Assembly (NCBI GenBank): GCA_944323335.1
Contig: CALUSB010000018.1
Location: 1-37,325 of the forward strand
DNA from: Candidatus Gastranaerophilales bacterium
GTDB lineage: Bacteria > Cyanobacteriota > Vampirovibrionia > Gastranaerophilales > Gastranaerophilaceae
Length of the DNA: 37,325 bases
Direction of reading: 5' to 3'
The notes beneath the pieces are model-generated. The model saw nothing but the letters and a program-made list of their open reading frames with translations. It ran no database searches and was not told where the DNA came from. Of this stretch, positions 23,590 to 31,950 are shown piece by piece. The first letter of the stretch is position 1; every line of letters begins with the position of its first letter. The translations under genes were made by a program, and so were the position numbers.

Positions 23590-24871
23590 AAATTGTCTGG
23601 TCTCTGTTAGGGCCTACACTTATTATCTTAATCGGCACTTCAAGAATTTCTTCCAGCCTGTTCAGATAAACTTTTGCTTCTTCAGGCAATTCTTCGTATG
23701 TCTTTATGTTTGAAATGCTTCTCTTCCAGCCTCTAAATCTTTCAAACACGGGTTCATAGTTGTAGTGTGCCGCAACTTTTGTCGGATATTGCCTTATAAT
23801 TTCACAGGTTTTTTTGTTTTTGTAACCTGTGCAGAGTTTAATTTCATCAAATGTATCAAAAACATCAAGTTTTGTAATTGCCGCAGCACTTAAACCGCCG
23901 ACAAGGACGCTGTATTTTGCAAACACACCGTCAAACCAGCCGCAGCGTCTTGCTCTTCCTGTTGTAACGCCGTATTCTACGCCAATTTGCTGGATGAGTT
24001 TTCCTGTTTCATCCATAAGCTCTGTTACAAAAGGCCCTTCACCAACACGTGTGACATATGCTTTAAACACGCCTATAACTTCTTGAATAGCTAGAGGGCC
24101 CATAGAACCGCCTACCGCAGCGCCGCCTGCTATTGGATTAGAGCTTGTGACATAGGGGTATGTGCCATAGTCAATATCAAGCATTACACCTTGAGCACCT
24201 TCAAAAAGTATAGTCTTATTTTTCTTGGCATCTATGAGCAGCTCTTGCCAGTTAAAGCAAACATAGGGCGTAAATATTTCTTTGTATTCTTTGCAAATTT
24301 TAAGTATTTCTTCTTTTGTATATGTTTTTAAGCCGTATACATACTGTAATTCACGGTTTTTCTTAGGCAGGATTATATCAAGCTTATCTGATAAAAGTTT
24401 TTCATCAAACAAATCTTCAACCCTTATGCCTATTCTTGCGTATTTATCGGTGTATGTAGGGCCTATACCTTTTTTTGTAGTTCCGATTTTCTTTTCGCCC
24501 AAATCTGTTTCACTCCAGCCGTCAATTGCTCGGTGGTAGGGCATTGTGATATGAGCAAGAGGACTTATTCTAAGGCTTTTTCTAATCTGGTCAAAATCCA
24601 CACCCTGAGAGATAATCTCATCTACTTCTTTTTTAAAATCTTCAGGACAAATAACAACACCTGCGCCCATAAAGCAGATTTTGCCGGGGTATAGGATGCC
24701 TGATGGAATCAAGTGAAATTTGTATTTTTTATCATCCACAACTACAGTGTGACCTGCATTTGAACCGCCCTGATAACGGATAATAAAATCGGCCTTATGA
24801 GCCAGAAGGTCTGTGATTTTTGCCTTTCCTTCATCACCAAACTGTGCTCCAACTACAACAGTGTTTTTCAT
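23582..24871 (-). CDS. purA: Adenylosuccinate synthetase
   Basis: 429 residues. It joins IMP and aspartate using GTP, the first committed step to AMP. The phosphate-binding start VVVGAQFGDEGKAKITDLLA is present, with GGSNAGHTVVVDDKKYKFHL, the catalytic His in that GH, GTTKKGIGPTYTDK, EGAQGVMLDIDYGTYPYVTS and the nucleotide-base segment KLDVFD. Note GDEGKAK where GDEGKGK is usual. The ATG at 24871 has GGGAG five bases upstream; an in-frame TTG four codons earlier lies inside that element. It is divergent from cysS across 62 bases with a symmetrical promoter region. Confidence 0.96.
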   Translation of the reverse strand: MKNTVVVGAQFGDEGKAKITDLLAHKADFIIRYQGGSNAGHTVVVDDKKYKFHLIPSGILYPGKICFMGAGVVICPEDFKKEVDEIISQGVDFDQIRKSLRISPLAHITMPYHRAIDGWSETDLGEKKIGTTKKGIGPTYTDKYARIGIRVEDLFDEKLLSDKLDIILPKKNRELQYVYGLKTYTKEEILKICKEYKEIFTPYVCFNWQELLIDAKKNKTILFEGAQGVMLDIDYGTYPYVTSSNPIAGGAAVGGSMGPLAIQEVIGVFKAYVTRVGEGPFVTELMDETGKLIQQIGVEYGVTTGRARRCGWFDGVFAKYSVLVGGLSAAAITKLDVFDTFDEIKLCTGYKNKKTCEIIRQYPTKVAAHYNYEPVFERFRGWKRSISNIKTYEELPEEAKVYLNRLEEILEVPIKIISVGPNRDQTIFK

Positions 24872-24903
24872 AAATACTCCCAAAAAACTTTATCTCAATT
24901 ACT

Positions 24904-24933
24904 ATTTTAATATAAAATTGTTTATATTAGAAT
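24904..24933. promoter_or_regulatory. Inverted repeat with mirrored -10-like hexamers between purA and cysS
   Basis: ATTTTAATATAAA (24904-24916), four bases, then TTTATATTAGAAT (24921-24933), complementary at 12 of 13 positions. Each arm carries TATATT, pointing to purA on the minus strand and to cysS on the plus strand. The cysS copy ends five bases before the ATG, so this promoter would give a near-leaderless cysS transcript. It could be a divergent promoter pair, a regulator site, or both. Confidence 0.4.
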
Positions 24934-26346
24934 ATGTGTATGCTTAAATTTCACAATTCATTATCAAATAAACTTGAAGAGTTCATCCCGCTTGAGGAAA
25001 ATAAGGTTAAAATGTATGTTTGCGGCCCTACGGTGTACGACAAAGCGCACCTTGGTCATGCAAGATGTTACATAACCTGGGATGTTCTGTATCGTTATTT
25101 GAAGTTCTTAGGTTATAATGCCACATACTGCCGAAATGTAACCGATGTAGACGATAAAATCCTCAAAAAGGCTGATATGCAAGGGGTTGAGCCTGAGGTT
25201 ATTACAAAAGAATTTTACGACTCTTTTAGTGCGTCAATGAAAGGTTTAAATTGCCTAAAGCCCGACATTGAGCCGCGTGCGACAAAAACCATCGGTGAAA
25301 TGATAGCGATGGTTAAAAAACTCATCGAAAAAGGTTTTGCCTACGAATCAGAGGGCGATGTTTATTTTAGCGTAGAAAAATACAAAAAATACGGACAACT
25401 CTCTAAACAGCCGCTTGATGACCTTATGGCGGGAGCCAGAGTTGATACGGATGAAAAGAAAAAATCACCTCTTGATTTTGCACTTTGGAAAAAAGATGAA
25501 AAACATGGCTACAAGAGCCCTTGGGGACTTGGTCGTCCGGGGTGGCATATTGAATGTTCGGCAATGAGCAAAAAATTCCTTGGCGATAGTATTGACATCC
25601 ACGCTGGCGGTGCGGATTTGACTTTCCCTCATCATGAAAACGAACTTGCACAGAGCGAGTGCGCTAACGGATGCGATTTTGTTAAATACTGGCTGCATAA
25701 CGGCTTTGTTACCATTAACAAAGAAAAAATGTCAAAATCGCTGAATAACTTTTTAACAATTGATGATTTGCTCAAAAAATACGATTCAAATGCTATAAGA
25801 TTTTTTATCCTTACAAATCACTACAGAATGCCTGTGGAATTTAATGACGAGGCACTAAATTCAGCTTCGGCGGGTGCAAAAAGACTTATAAATTCTGCAG
25901 CAGGATATGAAAAAACTCAAAATTTAGATGAAGAATCCGTTAATGCTTTTAAAGATGCCATGAATGATGATATGAATACTTCAAAGGCGCTTGCGGTTCT
26001 TTTTTCTCTTGCAGACAAAATTAAAAAAGCAAAAGATACAAAAGATGCTCAAATTTTTGCCTCGACACTTATTACTCTCGGTGAGGTCTTAGGGTTCGAT
26101 TTTTCTCTATCTCAAAAAGAAATAAGTGATGATGAGCTTAAAACTCTAATTGAGCCTTTGTATAAGACTTTTGAAATTTCAATTTCTCTTGAACCTAAAA
26201 AGGCGCTTGATGAAATAATATCAATAAGAAAAGCTGCCCGCGATAATAAAGACTGGGCAAAGTCCGATTTAATCCGTGATGAGCTTGATAAGGCAGGAAT
26301 TTTACTTAAAGATTCTAAAGAGGGTACAACTTGGCAGGTGAAATAG
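24934..26346 (+). CDS. cysS: Cysteinyl-tRNA synthetase
   Basis: 470 residues, class I. It charges tRNA-Cys. The N-terminal [20 protein letters not shown] contains zinc ligand C30 and the HIGH-type HLGH (39-42). The zinc site is completed by [10 protein letters not shown] and FPHHENE. The activation loop is [10 protein letters not shown], near residue 266. The C-terminal helical domain ends normally ([14 protein letters not shown]). The first ATG is used; a second ATG two codons later (MLKFHNS) is equally possible. rsmI overlaps its end by 16 bases. Confidence 0.96.
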   Translation: MCMLKFHNSLSNKLEEFIPLEENKVKMYVCGPTVYDKAHLGHARCYITWDVLYRYLKFLGYNATYCRNVTDVDDKILKKADMQGVEPEVITKEFYDSFSASMKGLNCLKPDIEPRATKTIGEMIAMVKKLIEKGFAYESEGDVYFSVEKYKKYGQLSKQPLDDLMAGARVDTDEKKKSPLDFALWKKDEKHGYKSPWGLGRPGWHIECSAMSKKFLGDSIDIHAGGADLTFPHHENELAQSECANGCDFVKYWLHNGFVTINKEKMSKSLNNFLTIDDLLKKYDSNAIRFFILTNHYRMPVEFNDEALNSASAGAKRLINSAAGYEKTQNLDEESVNAFKDAMNDDMNTSKALAVLFSLADKIKKAKDTKDAQIFASTLITLGEVLGFDFSLSQKEISDDELKTLIEPLYKTFEISISLEPKKALDEIISIRKAARDNKDWAKSDLIRDELDKAGILLKDSKEGTTWQVK

Positions 26347-27143
26347 AAACCGCACTTTATAGTGTTGCAACACCTATAGGCAACCTTGGGGACATTACTT
26401 TGCGTGCGCTTGAGGTGCTAAAAGGGGTGGATGTAATAGCCTGCGAAGATACAAGAGTTACAATGCGCTTGTGTGAAAAATACGACATCAAAACCCGCCT
26501 TGTAAGTTATCATAAATTTTGCGAAACAAAGCGTGTGGAGCTGTTTTTAGGGTATTTAAGGGAGGGTAAAAGCATAGCACTTGTGTCTGATGCGGGTACT
26601 CCTTTAATATCTGACCCCGGGGAAATTCTTGTAAAAAGCGTTATTGAGGCTGGCTTTAGAGTAATCCCGATTTGCGGTGCAAGTGCCGTTATTTCTCTTC
26701 TTCAGGCATGTCCGAGGGAAAAAGAAAGCTTTAAATTTATAGGTTTTTTGCCAAGAGTTTCAAATCAAATAGAAGAAATATTTTTGAAAAACAAAAATGA
26801 AAATATTGTTTTTTACGAGAGTCCGAACAGAATTAAAAAAACTCTTCAAACTCTTTTAAAATCCCGCCCTGATGCGGTTGTTACAATAGGCAGAGAACTT
26901 ACCAAAAAATTTGAAGAAATTAAAACCGCTCCTGTTTGCGAGATTTTAGATAATCTTGTTGAAAAAGGGGAGTTTGTCTGTATGGTTTGTGCTTCAAATA
27001 CTGATGATGTGGCTTTTGAAATAATGCAAAAAGCCTCAACTCTAAAGAGTTTAAGGCTTTGCGATAAAGATATAGTCAATGTTTTATCTGCTCTATACGA
27101 TTTTCCCAAAAATAAAATTAAGGAAGTTTTGTTTAAACTATAG
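26331..27143 (+). CDS. rsmI: 16S rRNA (cytidine-1402 2'-O)-methyltransferase
   Basis: 270 residues. RsmI methylates the ribose of C1402 in the ribosomal decoding centre using S-adenosylmethionine. The tetrapyrrole-methylase-type fold is shown by LYSVATPIGNLGDITLRALEVL, VIACEDTRVT, SYHKFCE, ALVSDAGTPLISDPG, PICGASAVISLLQAC, FIGFLPR, VFYESPNRIKKTL and IGRELTKKFEE. The start is TTG at 26331, six bases after AAAGAGGG; there is no ATG option. It overlaps cysS by 16 bases and the convergent alaS by 6 bases. Confidence 0.95.
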   Translation: MAGEIETALYSVATPIGNLGDITLRALEVLKGVDVIACEDTRVTMRLCEKYDIKTRLVSYHKFCETKRVELFLGYLREGKSIALVSDAGTPLISDPGEILVKSVIEAGFRVIPICGASAVISLLQACPREKESFKFIGFLPRVSNQIEEIFLKNKNENIVFYESPNRIKKTLQTLLKSRPDAVVTIGRELTKKFEEIKTAPVCEILDNLVEKGEFVCMVCASNTDDVAFEIMQKASTLKSLRLCDKDIVNVLSALYDFPKNKIKEVLFKL

Positions 27144-29753
27144 GCTTGATAAGATGTTTTTTTCAACTTCGGCAAGTATTTCATCAGCCTTGCTGGCGTC
27201 TTTTCCTGCACCTTGAGCAAGCTGAGGTCTGCCGCCGCCGCCTCCGCCCATTTTGCGGGTGATTTCACCTACAATTTTTCCTGCCTGTATTCCTTTTTTA
27301 ACAAAGCTGTCGCTTACATTTGCAATAACAAATGCGCTTCCGTCTTGTTTAATTGAACACAATACAATAATGCACTCGCCAAGTTTCTTTGAAATCATCT
27401 CAACACCGGCTTTTATGGCATTGGGGGCAAAGTCTTCAATTTTTGTGATGAAGAGTTTTCCGCCCTTGATATCTTTTGCTTTTGAAATAAATGTCGAGAA
27501 ACTTGATTGGGCAATTTTTGCCTCAAGTTCTTCTATTTTTGCATTTAATTCGCGGTTTTGAGTTTCGATTTTTTCAATTTTATCTTCAATTTGAGTGTAT
27601 GGGATTTTATTTTTTTGAGCTATTTCATCAATTGCACAGGCTTTTTGATTTAAGAAGTCAAAAGCAGCATTAGAGCATAAAATCTCAATACGTCTTACAC
27701 CTGCTGCAATAGCGCTTTCTGATACGATTTTTGCAAGGCGCAGGTCTTTTGTATTATCAACGTGGCAGCCGCCGCAAAGTTCTTTTGAAATGCACTCGTC
27801 TGTGCCAAAGCTTACCACGCGGACTGTTTCGCCGTATTTTTCGCCAAACAGTGCCATAGCGCCTGTAAGTCTGGCTTCTTCTATTCCCATGACTTCCGTT
27901 TTTCGCTCTATGCCTTGATTAATCCAGTCATTGATAATTTCTTCAACCTTTTTAATCTCATCTTTTGTCATAGCACGAGAGAGAGAAAAGTCATATCTGG
28001 TGCGGTTTTTTTCAACTTGAGAACCCGCCTGATGAACTTCATCTCCAAGGACTTTGATCAAAGCCGCCTGCAATAGGTGCGCCAGCGAGTGGTGTTTTTG
28101 AGTTTCTTGTCTTTTTATAACATCAATTTGTGCTGTTATTTCATCTGAAATTTTTATATCGGATTTTTTAACTCTGTGAACAAAAACATCCTGCACTTTA
28201 AAGGTTTCAAGTACTTCAATTTTTGTACCGTCAGCTTTTATAAATACACCCGTGTCACCCTCTTGACCGCCGCTTTGAGCGTAGAATACGGTTTTATCAA
28301 GGATAACGTCAAGCGTATCTTCGTTTTCTATTATGTTGATAACTTTTGATGTGCAAGTATTTTTTTCATAACCCAAAAATTCTGTCTGAGGGTTGTCTAC
28401 ATACACCAAGTCATCAACAAGGCTTATTTTTTGTACCGATGCTCTTGCACGGTCTTTTTGCTCCTGCATATGAGCCTTAAAGCCTTCTTCATCTACCTTT
28501 AGGTTGTTTTCATCAGCTATTTCTTTTGTAAGCTCATATGGAAAACCGTATGTATCGTAGAGTTTAAAGGCTTCTTCGCCTGATATTTCGTTTTTGTTAT
28601 TTTCTTTAATTTTTTTAATCAGCTCTTCAATGTGGCTCCAGCCGCGTTTAAGAGTAAGATTAAATCTTTCTTCTTCTTTCAAAATAACATCTTGAATTTT
28701 GTCCCTATTTTGACCAAGCTCGGGGTAGGCATCTTTGTAGATATCAACTACCTTATCGATAATCGGTTTCATAAAGGGAAGTTCAAGCCCTAAAATGTAG
28801 CCGTGGCGAAGAGCACGTCTTAAAATCATCCTTAAAACATAGCCCCTGCCTTCGTTAGAGGGTAGTATACCATCTGCTATCATAAAACTTACGCAGCGCG
28901 CGTGGTCTGTTATTATCCTTAAAGAAATGTCGTTTTTAGGATTTTCTTTATATTTTTTGCCTGTTATTTCACAAATCTTATCTAAAATCTGTTTCAGCAG
29001 GTCTGTTTCAAAAGTCGAATCTACACCTTGGCAAACCATTGCAATACGCTCTAGGCCCATACCTGTATCTACGTTTTTCTTCTCAAGAGGAGAAAGATTG
29101 CCCTCTTCGTCTTGGAAAAGTTCGGTAAATACCAAGTTCCAAATTTCAACCCATCTGTTGCATTCGCAAGTTGCAATTGAACAGTCATCAGAGCATTTCA
29201 GATGTTCGCCCAAGTCATAGTGAATTTCACTGCATGGCCCGCAAGAGCCTGAAGTGCCGACAGGGCCCCAAAAGTTGTCTTTTTTGCCTTTTTTTATAAT
29301 TCTTTCTTTAGGAACGCCGACTTTTTGCCAGATTTCTCCCGCTTCATCATCGTCCTCATAAATTGTTATCCAAAGTCTGTTTTTATCAAGCTTTAAGTAG
29401 TTGGTTACAAAATCCCATGACCAAGGTATAACTTCTTCTTTGAAATAATCACCAAAGCTGAAGTTTCCGAGCATTTCAAAGAAAGTATGATGGCGAGGTG
29501 TTCTGCCTACGTTTTCTATGTCGGAATCCTTACCGCCGGCTCTTGCACATTTTTGGCAAGATGTAGCTCTTGGCGGGTCGTAGGGGAATTTTTCCAATCC
29601 CAAAAAATATGGTATAAACTGCACCATACCTGCCGTAGTTAAAAGTATTGTCGGATTATCAGGTATAAGTGAAGAGCTTTTCACTCTTTTTGAATTGTGT
29701 TTTTTCTCAAAAAAACTTAAAAAATCTTCTCTAATTTCATCAACTGTTTTCAT
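27138..29753 (-). CDS. alaS: Alanyl-tRNA synthetase
   Basis: 871 residues, full length. It charges tRNA-Ala and edits mischarged Ser/Gly. The aminoacylation domain starts DEIREDFLSFFEKKHNSKRV, with motif 2 region HHTFFEMLGNFSFGDYFKEE and VDTGMGLERIAM. The editing domain has HSLAHLLQAAL and CGGCHVDN for zinc (the second usually reads CGGTH). The C-terminal DHHA1 domain ends with the glycine-rich GGGGGGRPQLAQGAG. A possible -10 TAAATT ends nine bases before the ATG, giving a very short leader. A hairpin terminator on the same strand lies just upstream of that (29806-29831). Confidence 0.96.
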   Translation of the reverse strand: MKTVDEIREDFLSFFEKKHNSKRVKSSSLIPDNPTILLTTAGMVQFIPYFLGLEKFPYDPPRATSCQKCARAGGKDSDIENVGRTPRHHTFFEMLGNFSFGDYFKEEVIPWSWDFVTNYLKLDKNRLWITIYEDDDEAGEIWQKVGVPKERIIKKGKKDNFWGPVGTSGSCGPCSEIHYDLGEHLKCSDDCSIATCECNRWVEIWNLVFTELFQDEEGNLSPLEKKNVDTGMGLERIAMVCQGVDSTFETDLLKQILDKICEITGKKYKENPKNDISLRIITDHARCVSFMIADGILPSNEGRGYVLRMILRRALRHGYILGLELPFMKPIIDKVVDIYKDAYPELGQNRDKIQDVILKEEERFNLTLKRGWSHIEELIKKIKENNKNEISGEEAFKLYDTYGFPYELTKEIADENNLKVDEEGFKAHMQEQKDRARASVQKISLVDDLVYVDNPQTEFLGYEKNTCTSKVINIIENEDTLDVILDKTVFYAQSGGQEGDTGVFIKADGTKIEVLETFKVQDVFVHRVKKSDIKISDEITAQIDVIKRQETQKHHSLAHLLQAALIKVLGDEVHQAGSQVEKNRTRYDFSLSRAMTKDEIKKVEEIINDWINQGIERKTEVMGIEEARLTGAMALFGEKYGETVRVVSFGTDECISKELCGGCHVDNTKDLRLAKIVSESAIAAGVRRIEILCSNAAFDFLNQKACAIDEIAQKNKIPYTQIEDKIEKIETQNRELNAKIEELEAKIAQSSFSTFISKAKDIKGGKLFITKIEDFAPNAIKAGVEMISKKLGECIIVLCSIKQDGSAFVIANVSDSFVKKGIQAGKIVGEITRKMGGGGGGRPQLAQGAGKDASKADEILAEVEKNILSSL

Positions 29754-29805
29754 AATACGCTTAATTTAGCACAAACAAAAAAAACATGCTTTAAAAAAAT
29801 AAAAA

Positions 29806-29831
29806 AAGTAAATCACTCTCTTGATTTACTT
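29806..29831 (-). terminator. Rho-independent-type hairpin on the minus strand upstream of alaS
   Basis: On the minus strand AAGTAAATCA, a six-base loop and TGATTTACTT form a perfect 10-bp stem, followed by TTTTT and a further T-rich run. On the plus strand the stem is preceded by A's and followed by ATTAAATCG, so it works only toward alaS. It would stop transcripts entering alaS from the fixC side (antisense RNA from the fixC promoter region) or attenuate a longer alaS leader. No gene on this strand ends here. Confidence 0.5.
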
Positions 29832-29840
29832 ATTAAATCG

Positions 29841-29869
29841 TTGTCAGTGTTTAATAAAGTCTGTATAAT
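29841..29869 (+). promoter_or_regulatory. Strong sigma70-type promoter of fixC, leaderless
   Basis: TTGTCA (29841-29846), exactly 17 bases, TATAAT (29864-29869), exactly six bases, then the ATG at 29876. Transcription would begin at the A of the start codon. This is the best promoter match I found in the window. Confidence 0.7.
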
Positions 29870-29875
29870 TGTGCT

Positions 29876-31192
29876 ATGGAGGATAAAGAAGTACAAAAAT
29901 TTGATGTGATAGTAGTAGGCGCAGGCCCCGCAGGAGTTGCCGCCGCTATTACCGTTGCAAGGGGCGGGGCAAAAGTTTTGCTTGTTGAGCGCTCAGGTGC
30001 TGCAGGTACAAAAAATATGATAGGCGGAGCAGTATTTTTAAGTGCTATAAAAGACCTCTTCCCTGACTGTTGGCAGGAAGCACCGTATGAAAGATTTATA
30101 AACAGTCACACTTGGTCGCTTTTGGGTGATGATACAAGTGTTAATGTTTCTTGTGATTTTCCAAATGAAAATAAAAGTGCCAGTATTTACCGTTCAAAAT
30201 TTGACTCTTGGCTTGTTCAAAAGGCAAAAGATGCGGGTGTTTATTTTGCTCCGTCTACTTTAGTAAAACATCTCATAATAAAGGAAGACAGAGTCTGCGG
30301 TATTGAAAGCGAACTTGAAGAAATTTATGCCGATGTTGTAATTGTAGCAGACGGCGTTAATTCTCTTTTAGCAAAAGAAGCAGGTTTGAGACAAGACTAT
30401 GACCCGCTTGATATGATTTTAAGCGTTAAAGAAACTCATAAGCTCTCAAGAGAAATTATTGAAGAGCGTTTCAATCTTAAAAAAGGTTCTCAGCAAGGCG
30501 CAGCGAGAAATTTTATAGGCGGACTAAGGCTCAAGGAAGCTCCTTTTGCACTTGGTTTTATGTATACTTATCTTGATTCGCTATCCATAGGACTTGGTGT
30601 AAATTTAGATGATTTAAGTACTCTTGGGCTTAATCCCTCTGATTTGCTTGAAAGATTAAAAGAGCACCCTGTTGTAAAACCTTTAATTGACGGTTCTGAA
30701 ATGTTAGAGTATAGTGCTCATTTAATCCCCGAGGGCGGATACAAGAAGCTGCCAAAACTCTATGATAGCGGGGTTATGCTTGTGGGAGATGCTGCAGGTT
30801 TTGTAAACGGCGTACACTTTGAGGGGACAAATTTTGCCCTTATGAGCGGAAAATACGCAGGCGAAACAGCGCTTTTAGCCCTTAAGATAAATAACTACGA
30901 TGAGTCTACGCTAAAAGTTTATGAGAAAAAACTAAAGCGCTCTTTTATTTTAAAAGATTTAAAATCTTACAAAGATGTTATTGAAAATCTCTACCGCAGA
31001 AGCGATTCTTTGATGAATTATTATCCTAAAAAAGCTGCAGAGTTTTTTAGGATATTCACGGGCGCAAGCTGCAAGCCGAAAAGAGATGAGTTTAGGAAAT
31101 TTATTTCAGATTTTGTAAAACAGAGAAAATTAAGAGAGCTTTTTGAGGACTTTTGCGCCTTTGTGTCAAGCGTTTTCGGGGTTTTAAAATGA
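29876..31192 (+). CDS. fixC: FixC-type electron transfer flavoprotein-quinone oxidoreductase
   Basis: 438 residues. FixC and ETF-quinone oxidoreductases pass electrons from electron-transfer flavoprotein to quinone, or bifurcate electrons with FixABX. The FAD-binding Rossmann motif VIVVGAGPAGVAAAITVARGG lies at 11-31, followed by VLLVERSGAAGTKNMIGGAV, DVVIVADGVNSLLAKEAG and the second FAD motif GVMLVGDAAGFVNG, with HFEGTNFALMSGKYAGE, all typical. The start is fixed by the promoter: TATAAT ends six bases before the ATG. fixX follows with an ATGA overlap. No fixA or fixB is in the window. Confidence 0.9.
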   Translation: MEDKEVQKFDVIVVGAGPAGVAAAITVARGGAKVLLVERSGAAGTKNMIGGAVFLSAIKDLFPDCWQEAPYERFINSHTWSLLGDDTSVNVSCDFPNENKSASIYRSKFDSWLVQKAKDAGVYFAPSTLVKHLIIKEDRVCGIESELEEIYADVVIVADGVNSLLAKEAGLRQDYDPLDMILSVKETHKLSREIIEERFNLKKGSQQGAARNFIGGLRLKEAPFALGFMYTYLDSLSIGLGVNLDDLSTLGLNPSDLLERLKEHPVVKPLIDGSEMLEYSAHLIPEGGYKKLPKLYDSGVMLVGDAAGFVNGVHFEGTNFALMSGKYAGETALLALKINNYDESTLKVYEKKLKRSFILKDLKSYKDVIENLYRRSDSLMNYYPKKAAEFFRIFTGASCKPKRDEFRKFISDFVKQRKLRELFEDFCAFVSSVFGVLK

Positions 31193-31485
31193 GCAGTGAA
31201 GAAAATAAAAAATCAATAGAGGACAAATTGACAACAATAAAGTATAATTGTTGCAGAAAGCCACATCTAAAGGTTAATCAGGATTTGTGCCGCAACTGTG
31301 AAAGCCGCTGTTGTACACATATCTGTCCGGCAAAAGTGTATTCGTATAATGAAGACACAAACGAGATTGAAGTCGAATACGAAAATTGTCTGGAGTGCGG
31401 TGCTTGCCGCATAGCTTGCCCTCTGAATGCTATAGACTGGGAATACCCTAAGGGCGATTATGGAGTAATTTATAAAAACAGTTAA
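31189..31485 (+). CDS. fixX: FixX-type ferredoxin-like protein
   Basis: 98 residues from the ATG at 31189 that overlaps fixC's TGA. It has PHLKVNQDLCRNC, then CCTHICPAKVYSY, then the cluster motif CLECGACRIACPLNAIDW (C67, C70, C73, C77) and YPKGDYGVIY, the standard FixX pattern. The upper half has further cysteines (C34, C37, C41, C42, C46), so a second cluster is possible. FixX accepts electrons with FixC and delivers them to quinone. It is probably not preceded by its own promoter. The RWYD gene starts 15 bases later with AAGGAG. Confidence 0.9.
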   Translation: MSSEENKKSIEDKLTTIKYNCCRKPHLKVNQDLCRNCESRCCTHICPAKVYSYNEDTNEIEVEYENCLECGACRIACPLNAIDWEYPKGDYGVIYKNS

Positions 31486-31500
31486 TATAAAGGAGAAGTA

Positions 31501-31950
31501 ATGAACGAACATTTTTCACGCTGGTATGACAAAGACCCTGTTCTTTCCATGTCTATGCGAACTCTTTCAACTTCGGATGAGCCGAGTCAAATAGCCGTAG
31601 CGCTTAATTTGATTAAGGTAATAATCGAGCATAACATTCATGACCACAAGTATGAAAATGTAGAAGATATCATGAATGCGGTTGAAGACGGAAGAATTCA
31701 AAGAGGTCAAAGACGCTGGTATGACATTGATTCAACAGTAAGAACCGCGATACAAATGCTTGAGAAGTGCTCAGCTGAGACAAAACAAAAAGTAGCACTG
31801 GATATGGCTCAACTTGTAATAGAAAAAATTATCCAAGATGTTGATGATGAAGAATCCGAACAAGAGGAGCAAACTCCTGTAATTACAACAGATGAGGACG
31901 GCAGCACCATATTAGATTTGGATGCTCAAATGCAAAACGACGATGAATGA
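31501..31950 (+). CDS. Hypothetical protein with duplicated RWYD module
   Basis: 149 residues, no signal peptide or membrane helix. Two copies of one module are visible: RWYDKDPVLSMSMRTL at 7-22 followed by IAVALNLIKVIIEHNI, and RWYDIDSTVRTAIQML at 72-87 followed by VALDMAQLVIEKII. Each is RWYDxD, a helix, a short turn and a second helix ending VIExxI. The last 40 residues are very acidic (DDEESEQEEQ, then DLDAQMQNDDE). I do not recognise a named family. AAGGAG is nine bases before the ATG. It is co-transcribed after fixX and overlaps the next TPR gene by eight bases. Confidence 0.7.
   Translation: MNEHFSRWYDKDPVLSMSMRTLSTSDEPSQIAVALNLIKVIIEHNIHDHKYENVEDIMNAVEDGRIQRGQRRWYDIDSTVRTAIQMLEKCSAETKQKVALDMAQLVIEKIIQDVDDEESEQEEQTPVITTDEDGSTILDLDAQMQNDDE

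Noticed and set aside
26846..27268. 140-codon minus-strand frame across the rsmI/alaS junction
   Set aside because: It overlaps the ends of two well-recognised genes and has no protein-like pattern or start signal.
29760..29875. T-box or amino-acid riboswitch upstream of alaS
   Set aside because: The gap is too short and contains no T-box sequence or specifier stem-loop; only the single hairpin is visible.
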